The notes: a model not told the origin generated them from the sequence alone. Shown: positions 42,818 through 51,342, counted from the first letter of the stretch. The stretch: DNA of 64,000 nt from an uncultured Gemmatimonadales bacterium (GCA_947259315.1 CAMYLR010000012.1:7448-71447); one strand, 5' to 3'. A program made the numbers and translations.

Positions 42818-43561
42818 TTAGGGCGCTGGTACGAGACCGAAGACGAGCGCCGTCATCCCGAGCAACTGAACGACGATCATCCCGACGTGGATGAACACCC
42901 CGATCTTGACCGATCGACGCCACCACACCAAGTACGCCCACGGCAGGGTCATGATGAAGAACCCTAGCCAGCTCCACGGGGCGATCAGATGGAAGATCGC
43001 GAATAGCAGAGCGTTGAACGCTGGGGCCCAGCTGCCCCAATGAGCGGTGCGGGGCAAGAGGAACCCGCGCGCGTAGAGCTCCTGCGTGGGAGCGACCAAA
43101 ACGAAGCTGACGAGACCGAGGGCCCAGATCTTGAGGACCAATCCTCGCGAGAGCTCGGTGAACATGGCGGGATCCGACCTGAGCACGAACCAATCCGGCA
43201 CCCACGCGAACGGCCCCGCTAGCAGCAGTCGCTCGATGATCGGGTTCAGACCCCCGACAATCGCTGCGCTGACCAGGATCAGCGGCACCCCGATGATCGC
43301 GTACTGCCACCAAGGCACCTTGGCGTGCCACGGAAACGCGACCCGCAAGTTGAAGCTCCCACCATTCTCGCGACGAACTCGGTGCATCATGATCGCCCAG
43401 CTGACGGGTAGCTCGGCTACCAGGACCGCCAGCATGAGTGCCACCAGATTGGGGATGCCACGGCTGCTGACGAATGCAGCGAGCGGCAGATAGACCAGTA
43501 GCGTTGCCACCCCCGGAGCGAGCTGCAGGACCGTGGCCTGCCGAAGGCTGATGGTGGACAT
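42818..43561 (-). CDS. CPBP-family intramembrane protease-like protein
   Basis: A 247-residue membrane protein with about seven helices. The CPBP (CAAX protease / bacteriocin-processing) core is recognised from APTQELYARGFLLPR, which corresponds to the EExxxR motif but with Gln for the first Glu, and from the second motif FNALLFAIFHL with the catalytic histidine. Family members are glutamic proteases of bacteriocin immunity or prenyl-protein processing. Loss of one Glu makes activity uncertain. It is transcribed divergently from the marR gene through a 257-bp region that contains candidate operator sites. Confidence 0.75.
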   Translation of the reverse strand: MSTISLRQATVLQLAPGVATLLVYLPLAAFVSSRGIPNLVALMLAVLVAELPVSWAIMMHRVRRENGGSFNLRVAFPWHAKVPWWQYAIIGVPLILVSAAIVGGLNPIIERLLLAGPFAWVPDWFVLRSDPAMFTELSRGLVLKIWALGLVSFVLVAPTQELYARGFLLPRTAHWGSWAPAFNALLFAIFHLIAPWSWLGFFIMTLPWAYLVWWRRSVKIGVFIHVGMIVVQLLGMTALVFGLVPAP

Positions 43562-43602
43562 GTGAGTACCCTCCTCGAGCCGGGCGACTGCCCGCGTTGT
43601 AG

Positions 43603-43633
43603 ATAGTTTACGGGTGAACGATCAGTAGTTTAC
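43603..43633. promoter_or_regulatory. Direct TAGTTTAC repeats in the CPBP-marR divergent region
   Basis: TAGTTTAC occurs twice (about 43603 and 43626). GTTAACTA-like units follow in reverse orientation at 43651-43660 (TCAACTATA) and 43796-43805 (GTTAACTATA). These TAGTT...AACTA half-sites resemble MarR-family operators, which would allow the regulator to control both divergent genes. Confidence 0.45.
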
Positions 43634-43745
43634 TGGCATATCATTCGCTTGTCAACTATATATGAGAGTAGCGATGGGGAGGGAGCCGAAAAGATCCGAT
43701 GCTAGCATGGGTAAGCTTCTTCCACAGAAGCACTTACATCGGCGG
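43634..43745 (+). repeat. Degenerate duplicate of the marR promoter and 5' coding region
   Basis: About 110 bp here align with 43780-43888 at an offset of 144-145 bp. Matching pieces are AACTATAT, a start-like ATG (43674 against 43819), GATGCTAGC, TGGGTAAG, TCCAC and ACTTACAT. The upstream copy has a stop after 24 codons and a one-base frame shift, so it is not functional as coding sequence. It may duplicate the operator. Confidence 0.7.
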
Positions 43746-43818
43746 TAGATGTAGACCCGTCAACGAAATGCAGTTCATTGGCGTACCGTTCTCTCGTTAA
43801 CTATATCTTGGAGCAGCC

Positions 43819-44424
43819 ATGGAAGTGACCCGACACGATTGGATGCTAGCGTGGGTAAGTTTCGTCCACGCAAGTACTTACATGATCTCGCAGCTGGACC
43901 GGCACTTGCGGGACGAAGTGGGCGTCTCACTTGCCGAACACGACTTGCTGAGTCAGCTGGACAAGGTGGGTGGCGAAGTGATGCTCTCCGAGCTCGCCCG
44001 GCGGGTCTATCTCTCCAAGGCCGGCATGACGAAGATGGTCGACCGGCTTGAAGGGGCGGGACAGGTCGAGCGGGTGCGGCCAGGTCCTGACCGCCGGGTC
44101 ACCAGCGCCAGGCTGACCGCCATTGGGCGCGCGACCCTCGACCGCTCACGACCGACGTTGGTGGCGTGGGTCGACGCCAATCTCCGGAGCCATTTGTCGG
44201 ACGAGCAGGTGATCTCGCTGCGAGACTCACTTCGGGCGTTGCTCGAGGGTCATGGACGCTGGGAGGGGCAAATGCGGCACCTGCTCGGTGAGCCCGATGA
44301 CGAAGTCGGAGGCGAGAAAGAGAAAGAGAAGAAGAAAGCGAAAAACAAGAAAAGCAAGAAAAGAAAAAAGAAGAAAGGGAAAAGAAAGAAAGAGAAGACT
44401 AAACCGGTTCCTAACGCTTCTTGA
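43819..44424 (+). CDS. MarR-family transcriptional regulator with lysine-rich C-terminal tail
   Basis: A 201-residue winged-helix regulator. The MarR core (about 1-150) has VSLAEHDLLSQLDKVGGEVMLSELARRVYLSKAGMTKMVDRLEGAGQVERV and the wing DRRVTSARLTAIG. After GEPDDEVGGE the last ~35 residues are almost only Lys, Glu, Arg, Asn and Ser (KKKAKNKKSKKRKKKKGKR), a disordered polybasic tail not usual for MarR. The tail is encoded by an A-rich purine tract unlike the surrounding GC-rich DNA. The final bases overlap the polX gene on the other strand. It probably controls itself and the divergent CPBP gene. Confidence 0.85.
   Translation: MEVTRHDWMLAWVSFVHASTYMISQLDRHLRDEVGVSLAEHDLLSQLDKVGGEVMLSELARRVYLSKAGMTKMVDRLEGAGQVERVRPGPDRRVTSARLTAIGRATLDRSRPTLVAWVDANLRSHLSDEQVISLRDSLRALLEGHGRWEGQMRHLLGEPDDEVGGEKEKEKKKAKNKKSKKRKKKKGKRKKEKTKPVPNAS
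44313..44399 (+). repeat. Low-complexity polypurine tract encoding the lysine-rich tail
   Basis: About 87 bp almost entirely of A and G (units such as GAAAGA, AAGAAG, AAAAGA) with only a few C or T. GC content is far below that of the neighbouring sequence. It encodes the polylysine tail of the MarR protein and could form a triplex or be prone to slippage. Confidence 0.85.
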
Positions 44425-46117
44425 AAGCGGCTCGAAAAGCCTCGACCGGCAGAGTGTTGAGGATATCGTTCCCGGTCAAACCGCCTTTTCGGGCCATCGC
44501 GATTCCGTGTACCAGATAGTCGATCGTCTCGGGCCCGTGCGCATCGGGCGCGATCACGAACTTGACGCCGCGCTCGAGCGCCGGGCGGTGCCACCGCCAG
44601 CCGAGATCGAGCCGCTTGGGTTGTCCGTTGATCTCGATCGCAACTTTGTGTTCCACCACGGCGTCGAGCACCCGTGCCATGTCGATGTCGACCGGCGACC
44701 GAGCCAGAAGCTGTCGCCCGGTCGGATGGCCCAGGATGTCGACGTGTGGGTTGGCAATGGCTCGACAGTAGCGTTCCGTCTGCTCGTCGCGTGAGAGGCC
44801 GAAGTGGCTGTGGACCGCCGCCACCACGCAATCGAGCTCGGCCAGGGCGGCGTCCGGCAAGTCGAGCCGCCCGTCCTTCAAGATGTCGACCTCGATGCCA
44901 GCCAGAACGTTGAAGTCGACGACCGCCCGGTCGACCTCCTCGATCTCCTCGCGCTGCTCCAACAGCTCGTCACCGTTTGGCCCGCCCGAGCTCGGCCCGT
45001 GATCGCAGATCACCATGTACTTGTAGCCGCGCTCGATCGCCGCTCGGGCCATCGCGTCGACCGACGCCCGCCCATCGCTCCACGTCGTGTGGCAATGCAC
45101 GACGCCCTTGATGTCGCCCAGCCGGACGAGCTCGGGCAGCGTGCCGGTGACCGCGGCGTCGACCTCGCCGCGACCCTCGCGCGCCTCGGGTGGCACCCAC
45201 GACAGACCCAGCGCGCTGTACACCGCCGGCTCGTCGCCGCAGTCGATCGATGTCCCGTTGGCGTCGACGATCCCCTGGCTCGTCAGTACCTGGCCTTGTG
45301 AGTCGGCGACCGCTTGGAGCGCTGTCCAATGGGTGGTGTTGCCGGTCTGTTCCAGCAGCGTGAACGGGAACGCGCGCTCGGTTACGGCGTGAAGCTCGGC
45401 TCCCAGGCCACCCGTCAGCTGCACGCGAGCCCAACCGGCGTTGCGTTCGACGACCTGGTGCACAGCGGCCAACCCGACAAATGCGTCGACGATCGCGGCC
45501 GGCTGCTTGCCGGCGGCGACCAGCACGATCCGCCGCACCGTTTCCGCTCTGCGCCGGGCACCGCCGGCGGCGACCACCGTGCTCGCAGCGTCTGTTTCCT
45601 GGAGTCGGGCTGTCAGCAGCTCGGCCACTTCGCGCGCCTCGACCCCTAGGAACTGACCCGCGTACGCCTTGACCCGATCGACGTTGGCGAGCACCGTCGT
45701 CGACATCTTGTCGCCAAATCCCGCCACTCGCGCCAAGCTGCCGTCGGCGGCGGCTTCCTTGAGCGCGTCCAGCGAGTCGATCCCGAGCGTGTCATAGGCC
45801 GCGCGCGCACGCTTGGGCCCGAGCCCCGGCACGCGGAGCAAGTCGACCACGCCGATCGGCGTCTCCGAGATCAACCGCTCGTACAGCGGCACGCACCCGG
45901 TCGTCGCCAGGTCGATAATCTTTTGCGCGATCGCGGTGCCGATCCCGGGCAGATCCTCGAGACGGTCCTCGGCTATCAACGCGTCGATCGGCTCGTCCAG
46001 CTCGCGCAGCGTGCGGGCCGCGTTGTCGTAGGCGCGTATCTTGAAGGGGTTCTCGCCGCGGAACTCGAGCAACCGCGCGATATCGTCGAACATCTGGGCG
46101 GCGTCTTCAGCGTGCAT
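44411..46117 (-). CDS. PolX/PHP-domain protein with degenerate polymerase site
   Basis: A 568-residue protein of the bacterial DNA polymerase X family. N-terminal helix-hairpin-helix units (LEDLPGIGTAIAQKIIDLA, LLRVPGLGPKRARAAYDTLG) bind DNA. The nucleotidyl-transfer region has GGARRRAETVRRIVLVAAG, where an active PolX has GSxRR...GDID, and VQLTGG where the third aspartate is expected, so the catalytic carboxylates are missing. The C-terminal PHP nuclease is intact: HCHTTWSDG, ICDHGPSS, IEVDIL, VHSHFG, GHPTGR and PDAHG. It is probably a 3'-5' exonuclease or AP-endonuclease in base-excision repair rather than a polymerase. It overlaps marR by 14 bp. Confidence 0.85.
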   Translation of the reverse strand: MHAEDAAQMFDDIARLLEFRGENPFKIRAYDNAARTLRELDEPIDALIAEDRLEDLPGIGTAIAQKIIDLATTGCVPLYERLISETPIGVVDLLRVPGLGPKRARAAYDTLGIDSLDALKEAAADGSLARVAGFGDKMSTTVLANVDRVKAYAGQFLGVEAREVAELLTARLQETDAASTVVAAGGARRRAETVRRIVLVAAGKQPAAIVDAFVGLAAVHQVVERNAGWARVQLTGGLGAELHAVTERAFPFTLLEQTGNTTHWTALQAVADSQGQVLTSQGIVDANGTSIDCGDEPAVYSALGLSWVPPEAREGRGEVDAAVTGTLPELVRLGDIKGVVHCHTTWSDGRASVDAMARAAIERGYKYMVICDHGPSSGGPNGDELLEQREEIEEVDRAVVDFNVLAGIEVDILKDGRLDLPDAALAELDCVVAAVHSHFGLSRDEQTERYCRAIANPHVDILGHPTGRQLLARSPVDIDMARVLDAVVEHKVAIEINGQPKRLDLGWRWHRPALERGVKFVIAPDAHGPETIDYLVHGIAMARKGGLTGNDILNTLPVEAFRAAFKKR

Positions 46118-46129
46118 CGTCGGATTAGG

Positions 46130-46459
46130 TTAACGCACTCGACGGTATTCCGTGCTGCCTTCCCGTTCGATGTCCTGGAGTACGAGCACGTCCGGGGTCA
46201 GCTTGACGATGCGTTTTCTCTGCACGCCCAATGACACCGATCGAAAATCGATCACCAGCGTGTCGCCTTCTACTGTGTAAGGGTGCTCTTGCATATCGAA
46301 CTCGTACAGAATCGTCGACTCACGGATGTCGAAATCGAAGCTTGGGCCCGCGGACGTCCACGCGCCCAAGAGGCCGCTCGGGTCTATCGCGTCAGTTGTG
46401 GAAACGCACGCCGCAAGAACCCACGCTATGCCTAAAGCGACAATCTTCACTAGCTGCAT
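46130..46459 (-). CDS. Small lipoprotein, unknown function
   Basis: A 109-residue protein with a lipoprotein signal peptide (KIVALGIAWVLAAC). The mature part (GLLGAWTSAGPSFDFDIRESTILYEFDMQEHPYTVEGDTLVIDF) reads as a small beta-barrel such as those of lipocalin-like or META-like lipoproteins. No definite family is seen. Its start codon lies only 12 bp from the start of the divergent phosphatase gene. It is 12 bp upstream of polX on the same strand, so it may be co-transcribed with it. Confidence 0.65.
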   Translation of the reverse strand: MQLVKIVALGIAWVLAACVSTTDAIDPSGLLGAWTSAGPSFDFDIRESTILYEFDMQEHPYTVEGDTLVIDFRSVSLGVQRKRIVKLTPDVLVLQDIEREGSTEYRRVR

Positions 46460-46471
46460 TCAGGGAAGTTA

Positions 46472-47230
46472 ATGTCTGAGTATCTCGACTTCGCTGCCGA
46501 AACCGCCGTTCGGGCTGGCCAGTTCGCGCTTTCCCATTTTCAACGCCCGATCGAAATCATCGAAAAAGACGATCTATCACCGGTTACGGCGGCGGATCGG
46601 GGGGCCGAGGCTCTCATCCGAGAGTTGATCGAAACCGCATACCCGCAGCACGGAATTCTCGGCGAAGAGATGGGCGAGAAGGAGGCCAAAGAAGGCCACC
46701 GCTGGATTGTCGATCCGATCGACGGAACGCGTTCCTTTATTCACGGGGTTCCACTCTGGGGTGTGCTGATTGGTCTCGAGATCGACGGTGAGATGGCGGT
46801 CGGAGTCTGCTACCTACCCGCACTCGACGAGATGTTCGCGGCCGCTGTCGGTGAGGGGTGTCGTTGGAACGGGCGCCCATGTCACGTCAGCCGGACACCG
46901 ACGTTGTCTCGAGCGATGGTCTGCACGACGGACGCTTCGGATCTGGAACGCAGGCACCCCAGATTCTGGTCGCGATTGCGCACCGAGGCGGGCATACTGA
47001 GGGGCTTTGGGGACTGCTACGGGCATTGCCTCGTTGCGTCTGGCCGCGCAGATGCGATGCTCGACCCCATCATGAGCGTTTGGGACAACGCCGCGCTCAG
47101 ACCGATCGTCGAGGAGGCCGGGGGCTCTTTCACCGACTGGAGCGGTCAGGCGACGATCCACGGCGGCTCGGCGATTAGCACCAACGGTCAACTGCTGGCT
47201 GAGCTCCAAGGGCTGATGAACCAGAGCTAG
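46472..47230 (+). CDS. Inositol-monophosphatase family phosphatase, HisN-like
   Basis: A 252-residue lithium-sensitive-type phosphatase. The metal-binding motifs are ILGEEMG, WIVDPIDGTRSFIHGVPLWG and SVWDNAALRPIVEEAGGSFTDW. The SFIHG form of the second motif is typical of histidinol-phosphatase (HisN), which completes histidine synthesis, so a link to hisC at the window start is plausible. Inositol or fructose bisphosphate as substrate cannot be excluded. The start ATG 46472 gives the family's normal N-terminus. Confidence 0.82.
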   Translation: MSEYLDFAAETAVRAGQFALSHFQRPIEIIEKDDLSPVTAADRGAEALIRELIETAYPQHGILGEEMGEKEAKEGHRWIVDPIDGTRSFIHGVPLWGVLIGLEIDGEMAVGVCYLPALDEMFAAAVGEGCRWNGRPCHVSRTPTLSRAMVCTTDASDLERRHPRFWSRLRTEAGILRGFGDCYGHCLVASGRADAMLDPIMSVWDNAALRPIVEEAGGSFTDWSGQATIHGGSAISTNGQLLAELQGLMNQS

Positions 47231-47413
47231 CGAGCGCGTCTTGTAAGGTGTCTGAAAGCGCACGGTTTTTGACTACATCGCGGCGGGTATCTCCCCACAG
47301 ACGACCATTGCCGATCAAGGTTACGGTTTAAGCATGGCACGCCTCGGTTAGGCCGTTGGTTGTGTTATGACGGCATCGGTGCCGCAACCTCTCGGGAGCT
47401 CAGGGCAAGAGGG

Positions 47414-48346
47414 ATGATCTCCGCGTGGGCATGCGTTCAGACGGTGCGCTGCGCGACCGGCGCGGCGTTACTCGGCGTTTCATTGAGCGGGTGCGGCATC
47501 ATGAGCAGGTTAGCTGCCAACAGCATGACGGGTGTCATGGAGGCGACCAGCGAGGTCTGGGCATCGGACAACGACCCAGAGTTCGTGTGTCAGTCGATCC
47601 CCTTCGCACTCTCGACGGTCGAGGGGTTGTTAAGGAAACAGCCGAAGAGCCAGCGGCTGTTGCTGACCGCGACACAGGGCTTCACGCAGTACGCCTATGT
47701 TTGCGTCGAGACCAACGGGATCCTCCTCGAAAGAGAGAATTACGAGCGTTCCAAGCTGCAGCTGCAGCGCGCTCTTCATCTGTTCTTGCGTGCGAAGCGG
47801 TACGGCATTCGTGGTCTCGAGCTGAGGCATCCTGGGTTTGAGCAGCGGCTGCTGATCGATCCCGACAAAGCTGTAGTCAGCACCACCCAGGAGGACGTTC
47901 CGCTGCTGTATTGGACCGCGGTGTCTTGGGGAGCGGCGATCTCTCGTGGCAAAGACCGGCCTGACCTCATCGCGGATCTTCCGTCCGTGATCGCGATGAT
48001 GGAGCGAATCCTGGAGCTCGACGAGGCGTTTGGAGATGGCACGATCCACGACGTGTTCGTCATGCTGCGCGGTCTCCCCTCAAGCATGGGTGGATCTACG
48101 GAAGAAGCGCGCGCGCATTTCGAGCGCGCACTTGAGCTCAACGGCGGTGGGCTCGCCGGTACCTACGCCACGTACGCGGCCAGCGTGATGCTACCTCAAC
48201 AGCGAAGGGAGGATTTCGAGCGGTTGATGTCGGAGGCGCTGGTTTTGGACCCGGATGCCAATCCGAGCCACCGACTCCAGAACCTCACCGCGCAGAAGCG
48301 CGCTCAGTATATGCTCGATCACGTGGATGACTACTTCATAGAGTAG
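47414..48346 (+). CDS. tatT: TRAP transporter-associated lipoprotein TatT
   Basis: A 310-residue lipoprotein (signal ATGAALLGVSLSGC) of the TatT family, alpha-helical TPR-like proteins that partner the TRAP substrate-binding protein (Tp0956 of Treponema pallidum is the known example). Visible features are SMTGVMEATSEVWASDNDPEFVCQSIPFALSTVEGLL, LLLTATQGFTQYAYVCVE and the later TPR-like EEARAHFERALELNGG. ATG 47414 after AAGAGGG was chosen because it gives a proper lipoprotein signal. It is first in the tatT-dctP-dctQM operon, 17 bp before dctP. Confidence 0.85.
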   Translation: MISAWACVQTVRCATGAALLGVSLSGCGIMSRLAANSMTGVMEATSEVWASDNDPEFVCQSIPFALSTVEGLLRKQPKSQRLLLTATQGFTQYAYVCVETNGILLERENYERSKLQLQRALHLFLRAKRYGIRGLELRHPGFEQRLLIDPDKAVVSTTQEDVPLLYWTAVSWGAAISRGKDRPDLIADLPSVIAMMERILELDEAFGDGTIHDVFVMLRGLPSSMGGSTEEARAHFERALELNGGGLAGTYATYAASVMLPQQRREDFERLMSEALVLDPDANPSHRLQNLTAQKRAQYMLDHVDDYFIE

Positions 48347-48363
48347 GGCCTGGCGAAGGGATC

Positions 48364-49419
48364 ATGGCAAGAGGCAGCTGCCGGATGTTCTTAACGACGA
48401 CGCTCGTGGCCACTTGCGTGGCCGTAATCGCTCCTGCAGATGCTGTTTCGCAACAGAGGGTCCGTGTCAAGCTGGCCACGCTCGCGCCCGACGGCTCACC
48501 GTGGCACGTCATACTCGAGGACATGGGACACGAATGGCAGAAGGCCACGGACGACAGGGTTCGGCTTGTCATCTACCCCGGCGGCGTCGCGGGCGACGAC
48601 AGGGCCACTCTGCGGAAGATTCGGCACGGGCAGCTTCAGGCCGGCGCGCTGACGGTCATCGGTCTCGTCGAGCTGGACGACGCGTTCAATGTGTTTCAGA
48701 TCCCCTTATTCTTCGAGTCGACTGACGAGTTCTTTTACGTTCTCGATCGCCTCTCGCCGGTTCTGAGCCAACGATTGGAGGAGCGAGGGCTTGTAGTCGT
48801 GCATTGGGGTTATGGCGGGTGGGTGTACTTCTTCTCCAAGGCTCCGACGCCGACGGTCTCGGATCTCAAGCGACTGAAGATGTACACGAGCGCGGGCGAC
48901 GACCGGATGGTGCGTATCTGGCGGCGGAACGGATACAATCCGGTGGTTCTCTCTGCGACCGACATCATGGTGGGGCTGCAGAGCGGAATGATCGATGGCT
49001 TGCCAGCCCCTCCGTTGGGGGCCTTGGCCTTTCAGTGGTACAGACAAACACCGTACATGCTGAGCCAGGGTCTCGCGCCGCTCGTCGGAGCTACGGTCAT
49101 CGACAAGCGTACATGGGCGAAAATGTCGAAGGAAGATCAAGCGGCGCTGCTCGAATCCGCTCGTCGAGCAGCCAGCCGGCTCACCTCAGAGATCCCTCAG
49201 AAGGACGAACAGGCACTGGCAGAGATGATCATGCGCGGTCTTCAAGTGATCCCGGTTGACCTCGATGACGAGGCGGGTTCATGGCGAGCCGCGGCGGAGT
49301 CCTTCGCAGAGAGTTTCCGCGCGACGATGGTTCCGCAGGAAGTGTTTACTCTGGCTCTTCAGTATCGCGCTGAGTATCGCCGGCGTAACCCAGGGGTGGC
49401 TGCAGGTCCGAGTCCGTGA
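48364..49419 (+). CDS. dctP: TRAP transporter periplasmic substrate-binding protein (DctP type)
   Basis: A 351-residue DctP/SBP-like protein with a signal peptide (TTTLVATCVAVIAPADAVS). The binding-protein core has VKLATLAPDGSPWHVILEDMGHEWQKAT, then LSDLKRLKMYT-like SDLKRLKMYTSAGDDRMVRIW with the ligand-anchoring arginine, and GLQSGMIDGLPAPPLGALAFQWY. The ligand is unknown; TatT-linked TRAP systems are thought to carry hydrophobic or unusual substrates. It lies between tatT and the fused membrane subunit. Confidence 0.9.
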   Translation: MARGSCRMFLTTTLVATCVAVIAPADAVSQQRVRVKLATLAPDGSPWHVILEDMGHEWQKATDDRVRLVIYPGGVAGDDRATLRKIRHGQLQAGALTVIGLVELDDAFNVFQIPLFFESTDEFFYVLDRLSPVLSQRLEERGLVVVHWGYGGWVYFFSKAPTPTVSDLKRLKMYTSAGDDRMVRIWRRNGYNPVVLSATDIMVGLQSGMIDGLPAPPLGALAFQWYRQTPYMLSQGLAPLVGATVIDKRTWAKMSKEDQAALLESARRAASRLTSEIPQKDEQALAEMIMRGLQVIPVDLDDEAGSWRAAAESFAESFRATMVPQEVFTLALQYRAEYRRRNPGVAAGPSP

Positions 49420-49440
49420 CTCAAACGATGAGCGGCGCTC

Positions 49441-51234
49441 TTGAAAACCCTCCGTAAGATCGAAGAGGCCACAGCGAGTCTAGCGCTGGCGGCGATGGTC
49501 GTGCTGCCCCTCATCGAGATTCCCCTCAGAAGCTTCGGCACGGGCATACCCGGCGGGATCTCCGTCGAGCGTCATCTGACCCTGTGGGTTGCGTTCCTGG
49601 GTGCCTCGTTGGCTGCTCGCGAAGGGCGCCTACTCTCGCTCGCCACAGGAGACCTACTTCCGGAGGGCAAGCTGCGAGCGGTGGGGGGACGTCTCGCTTC
49701 AGCGGTCGCTGCCGCGGTCTGCGCGCTCTTCTTCCGGGCTGGAATCGACCTCGTTCTTGAAGAACGGGCGGCTGCTACCATGATCACCCAGACCCTGCCC
49801 GTCTGGGTCGCTCAGGTCGTCATGCCGGTTGGCTTCTTCCTGATCGGTCTACGACTGATCTGGCGATCGGCTGACAGCTGGAGGGGACGGTCGGCGTCGA
49901 TCCTGGGTGCCCTTATAGGCCTCTTGCTGGCTCAGTTTCCCGGATTCCTCGCAGCGTGGCCGAGTTGGCCGGGCGTGTTCGTCGCGGTGGCGGCGACCCT
50001 GCTGGGCGGGCCAATCTTCGCCGGCCTCGGTGGCATCGCAGCCCTGCTATTCATGGCGGAAGGGGTTCCCCCCGTAGCCGTGCTGATCGAGACGTACGGT
50101 CTCTCTGTCAACCCGACACTAGCGGCGATTCCGCTCTTTACTCTAGTCGGCTTCTTCCTCGCGGAAGGACAGGCATCCTCGCGGTTGTTGAGGCTGTTTC
50201 ACGCCATCGTCGGCTGGGCACCGGGCGGGACGGCGGTTGTCTGTGCCTGCGTCTGCGCCTTCTTCACCCTGTTCACCGGTGGTTCCGGGGTCACGATACT
50301 CGCCCTGGGGGCGCTCCTGTTTCACGTTCTCCAGGAGGACCGTTACCCCGAGCGTTTCTCCCTCGGTCTGCTTACCGCGTCAGGCTCTCTTGGCCTCCTC
50401 CTACCACCAGCCCTGCCACTCATCCTGTACGGAATCGTTGCCAGCGTGCCGATCGAGGATCTGTTCATCGGGGGCATCATTCCGGGCGTCCTCCTCGTAT
50501 CGCTGGTCGCGGCGTGGGGTGTTCGCGCGGGCATTAAATCGGGTGTCGAGCGCAGGCCGTTCGACCCTCGCGAAGCGACGCGGGCACTCTGGGCGGCAAA
50601 GTGGGAACTGTTCCTGCCGGTCCTCGTGCTCTTCGTGATCTTCCAGGGGATCGCCACCCTGGTGGAGGCGGCCGCTCTCGCCGCGCTCTACGCCTTCGTC
50701 ATCCAGTGCTTGGTGCACCGGGATCTGTCGCTGGGTAGCGATGTCGCGCGCGTGCTCCGCCAGTGTCTTGTACTCATCGGCGGCGTGCTACTTATCCTCG
50801 GGATGGCGATAGGGTTCAGCAGCTACATGGTGGACGCGATGATTCCCACGCGTGCTCTCGAATGGGTTCAGAGTCACATCGATTCGCGGATCGTCTTTCT
50901 GCTCTGCCTGAACGTATTCCTCCTCCTCGTGGGCGCCGTGATGGACATTTTCGCTGCGACAGTGGTGATCGTTCCTCTCATCGTGCCGCTGGGCATGGCG
51001 TTCGGGGTTCATCCGGTCCACCTCGGGATCATCTTCGTGGCTAACCTCGAGCTCGGGTACCTGACCCCTCCGGTCGGCCTGAACCTCTTCCTGGCTTCTT
51101 ACCGCTTCGATCGACCGATACTCGATCTCTACCGCGCTGCGGTGCCGTTCCTCCTGATCCTGGGCTTGGGAGTCCTTCTCATCACGTACATTCCACTACT
51201 CACGACGGGTATGCTGACGCTCTTCGGGCGGTAG
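49441..51234 (+). CDS. TRAP transporter fused membrane protein (DctQ-DctM)
   Basis: A 597-residue inner-membrane protein that joins the small DctQ subunit (about 1-165, four helices: LALAAMVVLPLIEIPLRSFG, HLTLWVAFLGASLAAREGRLLS) to the large DctM transporter (about 165-597, including IFAGLGGIAALLFM, FTLFTGGSGVTILALGALLFH, GSLGLLLPPALPLILYGI and LTPPVGLNLFLAS). It couples Na+ or H+ to uptake of the DctP ligand. An in-frame TGA four codons upstream forces the TTG start. It ends the operon. Confidence 0.92.
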   Translation: MKTLRKIEEATASLALAAMVVLPLIEIPLRSFGTGIPGGISVERHLTLWVAFLGASLAAREGRLLSLATGDLLPEGKLRAVGGRLASAVAAAVCALFFRAGIDLVLEERAAATMITQTLPVWVAQVVMPVGFFLIGLRLIWRSADSWRGRSASILGALIGLLLAQFPGFLAAWPSWPGVFVAVAATLLGGPIFAGLGGIAALLFMAEGVPPVAVLIETYGLSVNPTLAAIPLFTLVGFFLAEGQASSRLLRLFHAIVGWAPGGTAVVCACVCAFFTLFTGGSGVTILALGALLFHVLQEDRYPERFSLGLLTASGSLGLLLPPALPLILYGIVASVPIEDLFIGGIIPGVLLVSLVAAWGVRAGIKSGVERRPFDPREATRALWAAKWELFLPVLVLFVIFQGIATLVEAAALAALYAFVIQCLVHRDLSLGSDVARVLRQCLVLIGGVLLILGMAIGFSSYMVDAMIPTRALEWVQSHIDSRIVFLLCLNVFLLLVGAVMDIFAATVVIVPLIVPLGMAFGVHPVHLGIIFVANLELGYLTPPVGLNLFLASYRFDRPILDLYRAAVPFLLILGLGVLLITYIPLLTTGMLTLFGR

Positions 51235-51342
51235 GATTGGGTGTGGTTGGGACGGGTCGTGCGGTTTCGGGCTCGCCCGGCAGCCCCACGATCCTCCAAG
51301 ACTAGCGCCTGCCCCTTGTGGTTCCGACCCGAACGAGAGAGA

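Noticed and set aside
43674-43748. Short 24-codon frame in the upstream marR duplicate as a leader peptide
   Set aside because: It is in a different frame from the marR copy, has no supporting features, and is better explained as decayed duplication.
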